From assembly GCF_040183065.1 (NCBI RefSeq), contig NC_091119.1, positions 206,876,298-206,940,297 of the forward strand: a DNA stretch of 64,000 nucleotides, given 5' to 3'. This stretch comes from Periplaneta americana (lineage: Eukaryota > Arthropoda > Insecta > Blattodea > Blattidae). Positions 11,206 to 22,897 of the stretch are shown piece after piece (the first letter of the stretch is position 1; every line of letters begins with the position of its first letter). The notes beneath the pieces are model-generated. The model was not told the DNA's origin, searched no databases, and saw only the letters and a list, made by a program, of their open reading frames with translations. The position numbers and the translations under genes are program-made.

Positions 11206-11822
11206 TACTGTACACTTGAGCTACATTAGGCATTGCAGCTCGAAAGAGCAGAAGCTCGTGCTAGGGTTCAGTTCAGATCAGTTATACAAAATATATCACA
11301 AAATTAAGAGAGTTCATTGAGCACAATAACATTAATAAGTGGTAAAATAATACAGCATGTAATAATAGAGTCTATATACAAATAGAAAATACAAAAGTAC
11401 ATACATATTAGAGTATCAATTTTTAACTCTATTAGCTTAATCAATTAAGTAATTAATCTGATTTGTTTCTTAAATCTATGTGTGTTAAGTGTACTTAGCT
11501 CAGAGTAAGCTCTAATTAATTCATTATATATTTTGGGTCCAAAACTTCTCCTGTGTTTTAATCCATCAGTTGTGTGGCATTTGGGAGTATTTAGAAAGAA
11601 ACTGTAGTTTTGTCTCGTATGTTATTAATGAGCATCAAATTTAAATTTATTGTGGTTTTTATGGAAGTAAATCAGCAATTGTTTATAAATTTGTTCAAGA
11701 TTTGATACACCAAATTCCTGAAAAATTAATTTTGTTGGATAATCAAAAGGTATATATAGACAAATTTTGATAATTCTTTTTTGGAGCAAATTTAAAGGAT
11801 AATTAGGCCTATATTAAATATA
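11049..11822 (-). mobile_element. LINE-C/D-like 3' end nested in the RNase H LINE
   Basis: On the minus strand the 5' part encodes KIICLYIPFDYPTKLI-like sequence, with FHKNHNKF and GLKHRRSF further on, matching the C-terminal end of LINE-C (61099-62516) and LINE-D (44061-44840) in order and spacing. The 3' side ends in a long (ATTT)n array (about 11057-11207, plus strand), the tail. Similar short sequences at the two junctions, ATATTTAAT at 11048 and ATATTAAAT at 11811, may be the target duplication. Confidence 0.7.
11057..11207. repeat. (ATTT)n tail array
   Basis: About 150 bp of ATTT, with ATTA and ATTC variants at its left side. It is the 3' tail of the minus-strand LINE at 11049-11822, expanded well beyond the usual few units. 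Confidence 0.9.
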
Positions 11823-11945
11823 GCCCCCTTGGAGTCGGTAAGTATGCAAATAGATTTTTCAGAAATTTGAGTAATACACTGAAGAGCAGCATCAATAGCT
11901 AGCAATTCAGGTATTAACATAGAAGGCAGTAATGGCTCTCAACTT
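11823..11945 (-). pseudogene. LINE RNase H N-terminal half
   Basis: The minus strand encodes LLAIDAALQCITQI and ICILTDSKGAIFNI. These give the conserved Glu helix and the TDS active-site Asp of a LINE RNase H. It joins logically to the C-terminal half at 10421-11046 across the nested LINE. Further 5' sequence is lost by about 11945. Confidence 0.7.
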
Positions 11946-12484
11946 GCTTGATAAATAAGGAGGACTCATCGCTTCGCAGGATATAAAACGCATGGCTGCG
12001 GTCCGAATCCATCAAAAGTGAATTTGGTTGCGGGGGACAACGCGCATTGCAATGTGGCGCCCGTCGCGTGCCAAGCCCTTGTTAACAACTGATCCGCACG
12101 CTCCAATCAATTCCACTCTCAATACTGTGATTAGCGGCTACGCTGGCAGCAGAACAATCAGGGGCAGCGTGTTCCGGGCCGGGCAAGAAGGTGCAGGAAA
12201 AAGACACCAACAAACATATCCAGCGTTTGGTTTGAAAGAAATAAATTTCAATCAACTCTCCCCCCCCTCTCTCTCTCCCTCTATCTCTCTCTCTCTCATA
12301 TTCTTCTTTATTCTTTTCTTGGTCTTATCCTTTCTGTATTCTTCTTCCTGATCCTTGGCGTTCAAACATTTCTGATACTTTCCACTCCTTATTCCTATCA
12401 CAAAAGCAATCTGGTTTTGATCAGTATTTCAATAATTTTACGTTGGCTCAAAATTATTATTTTCTTTAGTCTACTGCGTGCACG
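11946..12484. other. No gene recognised; GC-rich pocket and CT-rich run
   Basis: Positions 11990-12200 are GC- and CpG-rich and resemble no repeat elsewhere in the window. A (CT)n-rich stretch lies at about 12259-12298. This may be unique DNA flanking the satellite. Confidence 0.4.
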
Positions 12485-15400
12485 TAATGTAATGTAATGC
12501 AATGCAATACGATACAATACAATACAATACAATACAATAAAATACAATGCAATGTAATGCAATGGAATGCAATATAATATAATATAATATAATGCAATGC
12601 AATATAATATAATGTAATGTAATGCAATATAATATAATGCACTGTAATGCAATATAATATAATATAATGTAATGATAATATAATATAATATAATGTAATG
12701 CAAATGCAATATAATATAATGTAATGTAATGCAATATAATATAATGCACTGTAATGCAATATAATATAATATAATGTAATGATAATATAATATAATATAA
12801 TGTAATGCAAATGCAATATAATATAATGTAATGTAATGCAATATAATATAATGCACTGTAATGCAATATAATATAATATAATGTAATGATAATATAATAT
12901 AATGTAATGCAATGGAATATAATATAATGTAATGTAATGCAATATAATATAATGCACTGTAATGCAATATCATATAATATAATGTAATGATAATATAATA
13001 TAATATAATGTAATGCAATGCAATATAATATAATGTAATGTAATGCAATATAATATAATGCACTGTAATGCAATATAATATAATATAATGTAATGATAAT
13101 ATAATATAATATAATGTAATGCAATGCAATATAATATAATGTAATGTAATGCAATATAATATAATGCACTGTAATGCAATATAATATAATATAATGTAAT
13201 GATAATATAATATAATATAATATAATATAATATAATGCAATGCAATATAATATAATGTAATGTAATGCAATATAATATAATGCACTGTAATGCAATATAA
13301 TATAATATAATGTAATGATAATATAATATAATATAATGTAATGCAATGCAATATAATATAATGTAATGTAATGCAATATAATATAATGCACTGTAATGCA
13401 ATATAATATAATATAATGTAATGATAATATAATATAATATAATATAATATAATATAATGCAATGCAATGCAATATAATATAATGTAATGTAATGCAATAT
13501 AATATAATGCACTGTAATGCAATATAATATAATATAATGTAATGATAATATAATATAATGTAATGCAATGCAATATAATATAATGTAATGTAATGCAATA
13601 TAATATAATGCACTGTAATGCAATATAATATAATATAATGTAATGATAATATAATATAATATAATATAATGTAATGCAATGCAATATAATATAATGTAAT
13701 GTAATGCAATATAATATAATGCACTGTAATGCAATATAATATAATATAATGTAATGATAATATAATATAATATAATATAATATAATATAATGCAATGCAA
13801 TGCAATATAATATAATGTAATGTAATGCAATATAATATAATGCACTGTAATGCAATATAATATAATATAATGTAATGATAATATAATATAATGTAATGCA
13901 ATGCAATATAATATAATGTAATGTAATGCAATATAATATAATGCACTGTAATGCAATATAATATAATATAATGTAATGATAATATAATATAATATAATGT
14001 AATGCAATGCAATATAATATAATGTAATGTAATGCAATATAATATAATGCACTGTAATGCAATATAATATAATATAATGTAATGATAATATAATATAATA
14101 TAATATAATATAATATAATGCAATGCAATATAATATAATGTAATGTAATGCAATATAATATAATGCACTGTAATGCAATATAATATAATATAATGTAATG
14201 ATAATATAATATAATATAATGTAATGCAATGCAATATAATATAATGTAATGTAATGCAATATAATATAATGCACTGTAATGCAATATAATATAATATAAT
14301 GTAATGATAATATAATATAATATAATGTAATGCAATGCAATATAATATAATGTAATGTAATGCAATATAATATAATGCACTGTAATGCAATATAATATAA
14401 TATAATGTAATGCAATGCAATATAATATAATGCACTGTAATGCAATATAATATAATATAATGTAATGATAATATAATATAATATAATGTAATGCAATGCA
14501 ATATAATATAATGTAATGTAATGCAATATAATATAATGCACTGTAATGCAATATAATATAATATAATGTAATGTAATGCAATATAATATAATGCACTGTA
14601 ATGCAATATAATATAATATAATGTAATGATAATATAATATAATATAATATAATGTAATGCAATGCAATATAATATAATGTAATGTAATGCAATATAATAT
14701 AATGCACTGTAATGCAATATAATATAATATAATGTAATGATAATATAATATAATATAATGTAATGCAATGCAATATAATATAATGTAATGTAATGCAATA
14801 TAATATAATGCACTATAATGCAATATAATATAATATAATGTAATGATAATATAATATAATATAATGTAATGCAATGCAATATAATATAATGTAATGTAAT
14901 GCAATATAATATAATGCACTGTAATGCAATATAATATAATATAATGTAATGCAATGCAATATAATATAATGCACTGTAATGCAATATAATATAATATAAT
15001 GTAATGATAATATAATATAATATAATGTAATGCAATGCAATATAATATAATGTAATGTAATGCAATATAATATAATGCACTGTAATGCAATATAATATAA
15101 TATAATGTAATGTAATGCAATATAATATAATGCACTGTAATGCAATATAATATAATATAATGTAATGATAATATAATATAATATAATGTAATGCAATGCA
15201 ATATAATATAATGTAATGTAATGCAATATAATATAATGCACTGTAATGCAATATAATATAATATAATGTAATGATAATATAATATAATATAATGTAATGC
15301 AATGCAATATAATATAATGTAATGTAATGCAATATAATATAATGCACTGTAATGCAATATAATATAATATAATGTAATGATAATATAATATAATATAATG

Positions 15401-16350
15401 TAATGCAATGCAATATAATATAATGTAATGTAATGCAATATAATATAATGCACTGTAATGCAATATAATATAATATAATGTAATGATAATATAATATAAT
15501 GTAATGCAATGCAATGGAATGCAATATAATATAACATGATATAATGTAAAATAATATAATATAATGTAATGCAATGTAATATAATATAATATAATGCAAT
15601 GCAATGCAGTATAATATAACATGATATAATGTAATGTAATATAATATAATATAATATACTGTAATGTAATATAATACAATATAATGTAATGCAATGCAAT
15701 GCAATGGAATGCAATATAATATAATATAATGTAATGCAATGCAATATAATATATTGTAATATAATGCAATATAATATAATACAATATAATATAATGTAAT
15801 GCAATGCAATATAATATAATATAATATAATGCAATGCAATGCAGTATAATATAATGTAATGCAATATAACATGATATAATGTAATGTAATATAATATAAT
15901 ATATTGTAATGTAATATAATACAATATAATATAATGTAATGCAATATAATATAATATAATATAATGCAATGTAATGCAATATCATATAATATAATATAAT
16001 GTAATGTAATGCAATATAATATAATGCAATATAATATAATGTAATGTAATATAATATAATGTAATGCAATGGAATGCAATATAATATAATGTAATGCAAT
16101 GCAATATAATATAATGTAATGTAATGCAATATAATATAATGCAATGTAATGCAATATCATATAATATCATATAATGTAATGTAATGCAATATAATATAAT
16201 ATAATGTAATATAATATAATGTAATGCAATATAATATAATGTAATGCAATGTAATGCAATATAATATAATGTAATGTAATGTAATGCAATCTAATGTAAT
16301 ATATTATAATATAATATAATGTAATTCAATATAATATAATATAATATGAC
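12485..16350. repeat. Pentamer-derived satellite with higher-order repeat near 106 bp
   Basis: About 3.87 kb built almost wholly from AAT-plus-two-base pentamers (AATAT, AATGT, AATGC, AATAC). From about 12600 to 15500 it is organised in units marked by the rare GCACTG. These marks recur at mostly 106-107 bp spacing, with variants near 100, 111, 116 and 121 bp and half-units of 55 bp, about 29 marks in all. Each unit has a phase slip at AATGATAAT, so unit length is 5n+1. From 15500 to 16350 the array is irregular, with CATGAT and TATACTG variants. The plus strand of the regular part lacks TT, so the minus strand lacks TAA and shows very long spurious open frames. Confidence 0.95.
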
Positions 16351-16877
16351 ACAATAGACTACAATATACGCAAGGCATTCGTTCGCAAAGTGCCTCTGCA
16401 CACTGTGCTGGTCGCTTGTCATTGTCTGTTATTCTAGACCGAGGTTGAACACACGCTCTGCGGACTGAAATCAGTACGTCCATCGAGGTTGCTGCTCGGA
16501 GTCGGGTCGCTGATTAGCCTGACATGCAGACGGGCGCAAGGAGGCGCTTCCCATGGGAGCTGCCACACCTGCCTAATTCAGTTCTAATCATGAATTATAC
16601 GGGGCTGACAATTAACACCTCCGCCCGGGTATCGCTCTGCCTTGTAATCCACACGGCGAATCTCTGCCACTATCGCTTATGAATGCCTTCATTATGCGTC
16701 AATGACGTCCGTCAAAAATAGCGTCGTCCAGCATGTACTCTGTTTTAATGTACTCTGGTGTCAACACGGAGGGACGCACGTCATGTTATTACGTTACACA
16801 CTGGCTAATTTGTGTGTAAGGAACAAACAAAACCAAAATGCTAATTATTACATATTTGAAAGATGAATCGTAAGCAA
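16351..16877. other. Unique GC-rich flank of the satellite, no gene recognised
   Basis: The sequence leaves the pentamer array at about 16350 and is GC- and CpG-rich to about 16740, with homeobox-like TAAT cores (for example GATTAG, CTAATTC, CTAATCATG). No coding match. It may be conserved non-coding DNA; comparison with a related genome would decide. Confidence 0.35.
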
Positions 16878-17087
16878 TGTTATTAGGGGATATTCCTTGG
16901 ATTTTTAAAACAATAAAATTAATACAATTTTGCTCTTTTCTCTTAATTTTCGAGATAAAATTGTTCTATATTAAACATTTCACAGCGTGTTTTGGGAAAG
17001 CCACTGATTTAATTCCCAATATCCCCAGTCAGTTTAAGAGAACAGTGTATTATGATAATAAATTATTAATTCTCCATTTTTCTAAGT
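16878..17087. repeat. Dispersed repeat relic
   Basis: Parts are repeated elsewhere in the window. AAAATTGTTCTATATTAAAC and TGTTTTGGGAAAGCC resemble 42085-42185 on the other strand, and CCCCAGTCAGTTTAAGAGAA resembles the ends of the inverted-repeat element 40543-41279. A fragment of an unclassified dispersed family. Confidence 0.45.
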
Positions 17088-17506
17088 AAGGGGACTGTTG
17101 TACCTTTAGCATAGTGCACCGTTGAACATATTTTGTTTTTTAATTTTTTTCTGTTATCTAGAGGACTCGAACTGAAGTAGATTGTAGAGAAAGCCGCTAA
17201 GTAGCTCTGGTCGTAGTTTCAGTTTGATTTATTGCAAAGTGTGAGTTCCGTCGACAAAAGAAGGTTTTTTAGTACCAAAAGTAAACATTTCGTTCATTGA
17301 CATGTTTTCTAACACAAAACCAGATTGCATTTGTTAATATCTTCCAAGTACGGTGTGTTCCCTATCATCTGGTGAGTAATGACATATTTTAATCTCCATG
17401 ATTTGTTCGAATCTCTAGTTATGGGAGCCATATTGGTTTAAAAGGCATCCTCTTGCACCTATGAACACAAAATATCTTGTACCATGGAATATGTTCCAAA
17501 TTACAA

Positions 17507-17955
17507 GATACAGAATATACAGAATAAGGAAATATATTTACAAAACAAACAAAGAGAAATACAAATAAAATAATACAAGCAATATAAAAAGAAAATACAG
17601 TAGTATTAACAAAATTTGAGACCGAATGAGCAGCGCTCGTGCTCGGTCGCAGTTCAGATATAATATTAAAATAAAAAATAATAATATAAATAAATAAGTA
17701 AAATAAAATAGGAACTAAAATATAATTACAGCGGCAATGGAATTATATAATATAATATTAACACTATAGAAGAATAATATCGCACGTGAAAAGTAGGACT
17801 AATATATATTTCAAAATTATAGAATACAAATATAATATAGGTTGATTAATTCATACACATAGGCTATAAATTTATTTAATCAAATTGAAGATATTAACAC
17901 GTTTCTAATTTTCTTGTTATATGTTAGTGGGTTACATGTTAGAAGTTCTGGGTTT
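17507..17955 (-). mobile_element. LINE-C 3' UTR fragment
   Basis: About 440 bp nearly identical to 61125-61560, the 3' end of the nested LINE-C copy, including GACCGAATGAGCAGCG and GTTACATGTTAGAAGTTCTG. It stops sharply at the latter motif, which is a 5' truncation. It lies inside the pogo-like element. Confidence 0.85.
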
Positions 17956-17978
17956 TGTTTTTCTTTTATTTTAAGATC

Positions 17979-18107
17979 ATGTCACGAAATAAGTCTGGAG
18001 TTAAGAGCCCCCCAATTGATACAGATGCCTTGAAGAAAGGTGTTGAAGCAGTTATTGCTTCTCCAGGAAATAAAATCTCAATCAGAGAAGCCTACTCTGG
18101 TTTATGA
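17979..18107 (+). pseudogene. N-terminal fragment of a pogo/CENP-B-like protein
   Basis: An ATG opens a 42-codon frame: MSRNKSGVKSPPIDTDALKK, then a segment with ISIREAYSGL before TGA. The pattern of a basic start, an alanine-rich helix, then S-R-x-A matches the first helix-turn-helix of pogo-type transposases. Everything downstream is lost or unrecognisable. Known members bind transposon ends through this region. The short length makes the call tentative. Confidence 0.4.
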
Positions 18108-18413
18108 TTGCAAATACATTTTAAATATGATTGTCAGTTTTTACAGCTATATTCTCACCTATATTCCATGTGTTCCAACTTACAAGAGGGTATGTTCCAA
18201 GGTACATGAACCTGTTGTACCTTTGAACACATCACATATCCCTTCATTTTATTTTTTCCATCCTTAATAGATCTGTAAAACAGGAAACTACATACAGGAA
18301 GTTATAAAGGAATCTTCAATAATTATTTCAAGCATTTTTCATTTAAAAAATTTCATTTCTAAAAATAAAAAAAAAAATTTAAAGTGTTTAAAAGTACAAC
18401 AGTCTCCCCTACA

Positions 18414-18889
18414 CTTTTAACACTTATGTATCACTGATTAAATTTCTAACTTCTTTACTGTGTTATATTGCTCGACTAGTTTCGAAATCTTGTGCTTCAT
18501 TGTCCAAAGCCTAGGCCACGGTAAAGAAGTTGGCAATTTAATCAGCAAATTACGGAAATAATTTCAGTTTTGTCTTTTAAATCTGCATTAATTTAGTCGT
18601 ATTGTTCAGTGGCTTGAAAAAAAATTATTTTTAAATTAAATTTACACTAAAACTGTTCACGCTATTGAAATACGCCAGAGGAATAAATGATTCTTCATTA
18701 GATTTTCTATCGATATGGACAAAAATAAAAATTCTATTCGCAATAGTTACTGAATAAGAGGGTGTTGAACATTAAAAAAAAATTCTGAGAAAACTATGAA
18801 CTTTCCACCAATATGGTATTACACTTTTTTTATGCATACATCATGAGCTTTTTACTCTGAAAATCTGCAGGATTATTTCATTTCCAGCC
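18414..18889. other. No gene recognised
   Basis: AT-rich sequence with no coding or repeat match that I can support. The right edge grades into LINE-H. Confidence 0.35.
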
Positions 18890-19760
18890 TGTATATGCCC
18901 TATGTTATGAGTGTCCTTTGTTCTGATTTGAGGTGGTTTTAAATTGAATTATGTTAGTTTTATTAATGTTCAGTCCTAGATTCTTGCTTGTGAACCAGTG
19001 GTAAACTTTTAAGAGGAATTATTTCTGTTTTATATTTGAATGTGGCAAAATTGTTGTCTGTAATTACAACACTTATGTCATTTGCATATCCAGTCTGCTC
19101 TCAAAAAAGGTAAAAGTTAGAATTCATAGAAAAGTTATATTACCGGTTGTTCAGTATGATTTTGAAACTTGGACCCTATCTCTGTTCCTCTCTGAAAGTG
19201 AAAGGGTGTTTGAGAATAAGGTGCTTACGAAAATATTTGGACTAAGAGGGATAAAGTTACAGGAAAATGGAGAAAGTTACACAACGCAGAACTGCACGCA
19301 ATGTATTATTCTCCTGACGTAATTAGGAATATTAAATTCAGACGTTGTTTAAGATGAGCAGGGCATGTAGCACGTATGGGCCAATCCAGAAATGCATATA
19401 GAGTGTTAGTTGGGAGGCCGCAGGGAAAAACACCTTTGGGGTGATCAAGACGTAAATGGGAGGATAACATTAAAATGGATTTGAGAGAGGTGGGATATGA
19501 TGGTAGAGTTTGGATTATTCTTGCTCATAATAGGGACCGATGGAGGGCTTATGTGAGGGCGACAATGAACCTTAGGGTTCCTTAAAAGCCATAGTAGGTA
19601 AGTCATTTTCAAATAATAGAGGGAATCTGTTTCTCTAATTAAGGGGCAAAGATAATTTAAGAACATTATAAAAAACGGCAGGCCCTAACACAGACCCTTG
19701 TGGAACCCCCTATGAACATGTACCCATACTGAAGTAGATTTAAAAGAGTCTGTAAATCCT
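18890..19760 (-). pseudogene. LINE-H reverse transcriptase core, split by LINE-A
   Basis: On the minus strand 19760-19615 encodes GVPQGSVLGPAVF, the RT block before the catalytic site. 19076-18900 encodes GYANDISVVITDNN, a YADD-box variant with Asn in place of the first Asp. A plus-strand LINE-A fragment (19090-19601) lies between. The frame has stops and frameshifts. RT here would have copied the element's RNA at the nicked target; this copy cannot. Confidence 0.7.
19090..19601 (+). mobile_element. LINE-A copy 2 nested in LINE-H
   Basis: It begins CCAGTCTGCTCTC, inside the LINE-A coding region, and ends after CTTAAAAGCC. It contains degraded versions of the family C-terminus ([15 protein letters not shown]-like, then [18 protein letters not shown]). 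It is flanked by GTCATTTGCATAT (19077-19089) and GTCATTTTCAAAT (19602-19614), a 13-bp target duplication with two differences. Frameshifted and 5' truncated. Confidence 0.8.
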
Positions 19761-20559
19761 ACTTACAGTACAGTAGTTACATTTGTGATGCATAGCACAG
19801 AATTCAGTGTTTCAGTTATTCTTTGTCGTCGTAAAGATGTTTCACTAATAGTTCGTTCAGCCCTTAAATTTGTACTAATTTTAACTGATTGTCTCATTTC
19901 GAGCAGAATTAACGAAGTTAATGTTGTGTGCAAAGCTGTAAAGCGTCATTAAAACCTGACTCTTTCATTTAGAAGTGGTAAATTGGATTCCAATTTTGTA
20001 AGAGCCGATGAATTAAAACCAACAAGTGTCGGGACAGTGGCCATTGTATTCAGCAAGTAGGTGCAAACACAGCATTTACCGACCGGTAAATGAGTGAGGG
20101 CTAACTGTAGGGCGTGCCCTTAGCACACGCAAGACGAGCAGCGTGTCTGGGCGCCCTCTGCTCAACAGAGCTCTGTGATCGCGGCCCGGGCAGGCAATTA
20201 TGAAGCTCCAATTTGACATAATCGAACGGAGTCACGAGGAAGGACATCGCTGTGTGCGAGAACGGTACAACTGCGAGCTGTAGTGACATTTGGTGCTCCC
20301 TAATTGAAGTACACGAATTAAATTAACTGAAAATATTTATGGCAAAACAAATCTCAAGAAATTATATCAGAAACATTATACTAGAACAGAAATAGATTGG
20401 TAAAAATTGTATTAATCAAGAAAGAGACATCAATGATTCCAGATGTATTAGTACTCAATTGAACTATGGTAATGATATAGTCAAAACGATATGGAAATAT
20501 AATTAAATAATAACTCAAATGTGACAGGTATCACATAAATTCAATAAAATGTCATAATT
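19761..20559. other. No gene recognised; GC-rich pocket 20080-20290
   Basis: The pocket at 20080-20290 has CpG-rich unique-looking sequence amid AT-rich DNA. No domain-bearing frame is seen. Confidence 0.35.
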
Positions 20560-21035
20560 AAGAGTAATTAGAATAATAGTAGGTGCCAAATCTAGGGAAT
20601 CTTGTAGGACTATTTTAAAAAAACTACAAATAATGCCCATGGCTTGTCAGTATATCTTTTCATTAATAGTCTTCCTCGTATGTAATCGTGAAAACTTTGT
20701 AACTAATTCAACAGTTCATATCATAAATACACGTCAAAGAAATGACTTTCATACTCCATCGGAAAGTCTATCGTGCTGTCAAAAAGGAGTGCGTTATATG
20801 GCAGTAAAAATTTTTAATAGCCTCCCTATCGATATAAAAAATGAAACTCAAAACATAAAATTATTTAGGGCCAAATTAAAGAAGTACCTAATTTCTCACG
20901 CCTTCTATTCTGTAGGTGAATTCATGACATTCAATAACACTTCATGAAATTGATACTAAAACTTTGTGTTGTACTAGTAGACTATATTGTAAATCAAGTC
21001 TGTGTATATATTTCACCTAGACTGTGACTATAAAT

Positions 21036-21413
21036 TAGGGGCCGTATTCATAGACATTCTTAGCGCAGGCTTTCGGTGGATGATCAGCGAGCTAACGTTT
21101 TTCGTATTCATAAACCAGTGTCAGCGATATGATATGATATGATATGATATGATATGATATGATATGATATGATATGATATGATATGATATGATATGATAT
21201 GATATGATATGATATGATATGATATGATATGATATGATATGATATGATATGATATGATATGATATGATATATGATATGATATATGATATGATATGATATG
21301 ATATGATATGATATGATATGATATGATATGATATGATATGATATGATATGATATGAATTCTGTTTAGCACGCTCGTAGAACGGGCTAGCGAAATGTCTAT
21401 GAATAGTACCCTA
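21036..21413 (+). mobile_element. MITE carrying a (GATAT)n array
   Basis: The left end GTATTCATAGACATTCTTAG and the right end CTATGAATAGTACCCTAAG are inverted over about 20 bp. The sequence between, apart from the array, matches the minus strand of the MITE at 27258-27455, including TAACGTTTTTCGTATTCATA and TAGCACGCTCGTAG. The array replaces a short segment of that second copy which contains two GATATGAAT motifs, so the microsatellite grew inside the MITE. It sits in the LINE 3' UTR 20560-21530. Confidence 0.78.
21127..21355. repeat. (GATAT)n pentanucleotide array
   Basis: About 229 bp of GATAT units with two short ATATG slips near 21268-21285. It is very uniform, suggesting recent expansion. 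Confidence 0.97.
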
Positions 21414-21586
21414 AGACTTTATAATAGTATTAAGTTTTTTTACTTGTTCCATATTCTAGATGTAAAGCAATGTATTAATACCATGGAATGTTAATAAATA
21501 CAATACAATACAATACAATACAATAAAGTATTAGCCGTTCCAGCATAAATTTATGGTTTAGAGTTCTGCATATTGAAAAACAAGAT

Positions 21587-21827
21587 CATTTTAATTGGGT
21601 TATTTTACGACGCTGTATCAACATCTAGGTTATTTAGCGTCTGAATGAAATTAAGGTGATAATGCCGGTGAAATGAGTCCGGGGTCCAGCACCGAAAGTT
21701 ACCCAGCATTTGCTCGTATTGGGTTGAGGGAAAACCCCGGAAAAAACCTCAACCCCGACCGGGATTCGAACCCGGGCCACCTGGTTTCGCGGCCAGAAGC
21801 GCTGACCGTTACTCCACAGATGTGGAC
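21587..21827 (-). mobile_element. tRNA-derived SINE, 241 bp
   Basis: On the minus strand the head reads GTGGAGTAACGGTCAGCG (box A region), then CGGGTTCGAATCCCGG (box B in a T-arm). A body follows with ACTTTCGGTGCTGGACCCCG and an end at CGTCGTAAAATAACCC. AAAAACAAGAT flanks it at 21576-21586 and 21828-21838, an 11-bp target duplication. RNA polymerase III would start at the right-hand end. Same family as 52992-53251 and 41656-41742. Confidence 0.88.
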
Positions 21828-22239
21828 AAAAACAAGATGTAAGCAAAACAACTGACAAGTGATTGAGTCATTGTCCTATGGTTCAAAGCCCTCCACATTA
21901 AAGAATCAAGTATAACGAAATAGAGATGAAATATTATTAGTCTATAGTTCACAGTTATTGGTATTAAGGAAACAAGATGAAAGTAGGTGTGAAACAATTG
22001 ATGAGAAATTAAATTATTATCTACTCTATGATTCAGAGTTGTGGGTATTAAAGAAACAAGATATAAATGAAAATTATAATATGAAATTATTACTCTATGG
22101 TTCTTAGTTCTGGTTATTCAAGAAAAAAAAAAAGACAAGTAAAAGAATATTGATGAGAGATGAAATTATTTCTCTGTGGCTCAGAGGCCTGATGCTATAG
22201 CAACAAGATAGAAGTAAAACAAATGACAAGAGATTAATA

Positions 22240-22495
22240 TCTATCCAAGCCAAGAACCGTACTAATGTACACATTAATGAATAGCTAGGTACATTAGATT
22301 TATTTTAATCTAGCATAATGGTTAAACACATTGCACTGATTTGAATTGACGTAATGTGTGTAAAAACGTTAGTTACTATGAAATCTTTACGGGACTATAT
22401 TTTATTGCGTATACTGGCTCTGGTTTTTAACCAACGGAAAATCAGTCAAGGCCGTCATATTCTTTTGGTCTAGTACGGTTCTTGGCTTGGATAGA
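22240..22495. mobile_element. 256-bp MITE with 25-bp inverted ends
   Basis: TCTATCCAAGCCAAGAACCG at 22240 is matched in perfect inverse ending at 22495; the identity covers 25 bp. The interior is non-coding. It lies inside the RT-derived tandem array. A target duplication is unclear because the flanks are themselves repeats. Confidence 0.8.
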
Positions 22496-22897
22496 CATCA
22501 AATTATTACTTCATTATTTAGAGTTTTGGAAACTAAGGAAACGAGATAATAACAAGTACGTCTAAAACAACTGACGAGAGATGGAATTATTACGAAATGG
22601 TTCAGAATACTGGATATTAAAGAAACAAGATAATGTATATGTGAAACAGCTGATATGAGATAGAATCATTATTCTATGGTTCGGAATACTAGACTTTACA
22701 GAACCACTATAGGCTTACAAAACTGCCGAGAGAAGAAATTACTCCGTGGTACACAATAGTGAACGTATAAGAGAATGGACAGGAGTTCAAGAAATTATTC
22801 ACACATTCAATTAAAATTTTATAAATGAAGGCAAACTATTACAAAGCCACAAATTATTCCGAACGTATAAATATCTTTTGCAATAAATTATAAAATA

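Larger units (their letters stand above)
17088..18413 (+). mobile_element. Pogo-like DNA element remnant
   Basis: The left end (A)GGGGACTGTTGTACCTTT near 17089 is matched in inverse at the right end, AAAGTACAACAGTCTCCCC near 18395-18413, with TA next to each end. The interior contains a short reading frame starting like the N-terminal helix-turn-helix of pogo/CENP-B-type proteins (17979-18107). A LINE-C 3' fragment (17507-17955) is nested in it. Superfamily assignment rests on that short peptide and the TA flanks. Confidence 0.5.
20560..21530 (+). mobile_element. Jockey-like LINE 3' end
   Basis: Coding runs from about 20568 (RIIVGAKSRESCRTILKKL) through QKGVRYMAVKIFNSLPIDIK and FRAKLKKYLISHAFYSVGEF to a stop at 20945-20947. 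This is the usual C-terminus of Jockey-like RT proteins in insects, with the FYSV-EF ending. The 3' UTR is interrupted by a MITE (21036-21413) and ends in a short (AATAC)n tail at about 21495-21525. Confidence 0.72.
21541..22790 (+). repeat. Tandem array derived from an RT coding segment
   Basis: Nine to ten degenerate units of roughly 68-85 bp, each with CTCTATGGTTCAGAGT-like and TATTAAAGAAACAAGAT-like blocks. Starts are near 21550, 21873, 21940, 22024, 22093, 22172, 22505, 22595, 22673 and 22749. Translated, a unit gives LYGSEFWVLKKQD, the segment LLYGSEIWTLKKKD found in LINE-B RT (57940-57985). The array is interrupted by a SINE (21587-21827) and a MITE (22240-22495). Units differ by many substitutions and indels, so the array is old. 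Confidence 0.75.

Noticed and set aside
12398-16160. Minus-strand open frames of 443-1229 codons rich in Tyr, Ile, Leu and His
   Set aside because: They run through the pentamer satellite, exist in several frames at once, and arise because the repeat lacks stop codons on that strand. No protein is implied.
21127-21355. CRISPR-like or regulatory array
   Set aside because: Units are contiguous 5-mers without spacers; a plain microsatellite inside a MITE.
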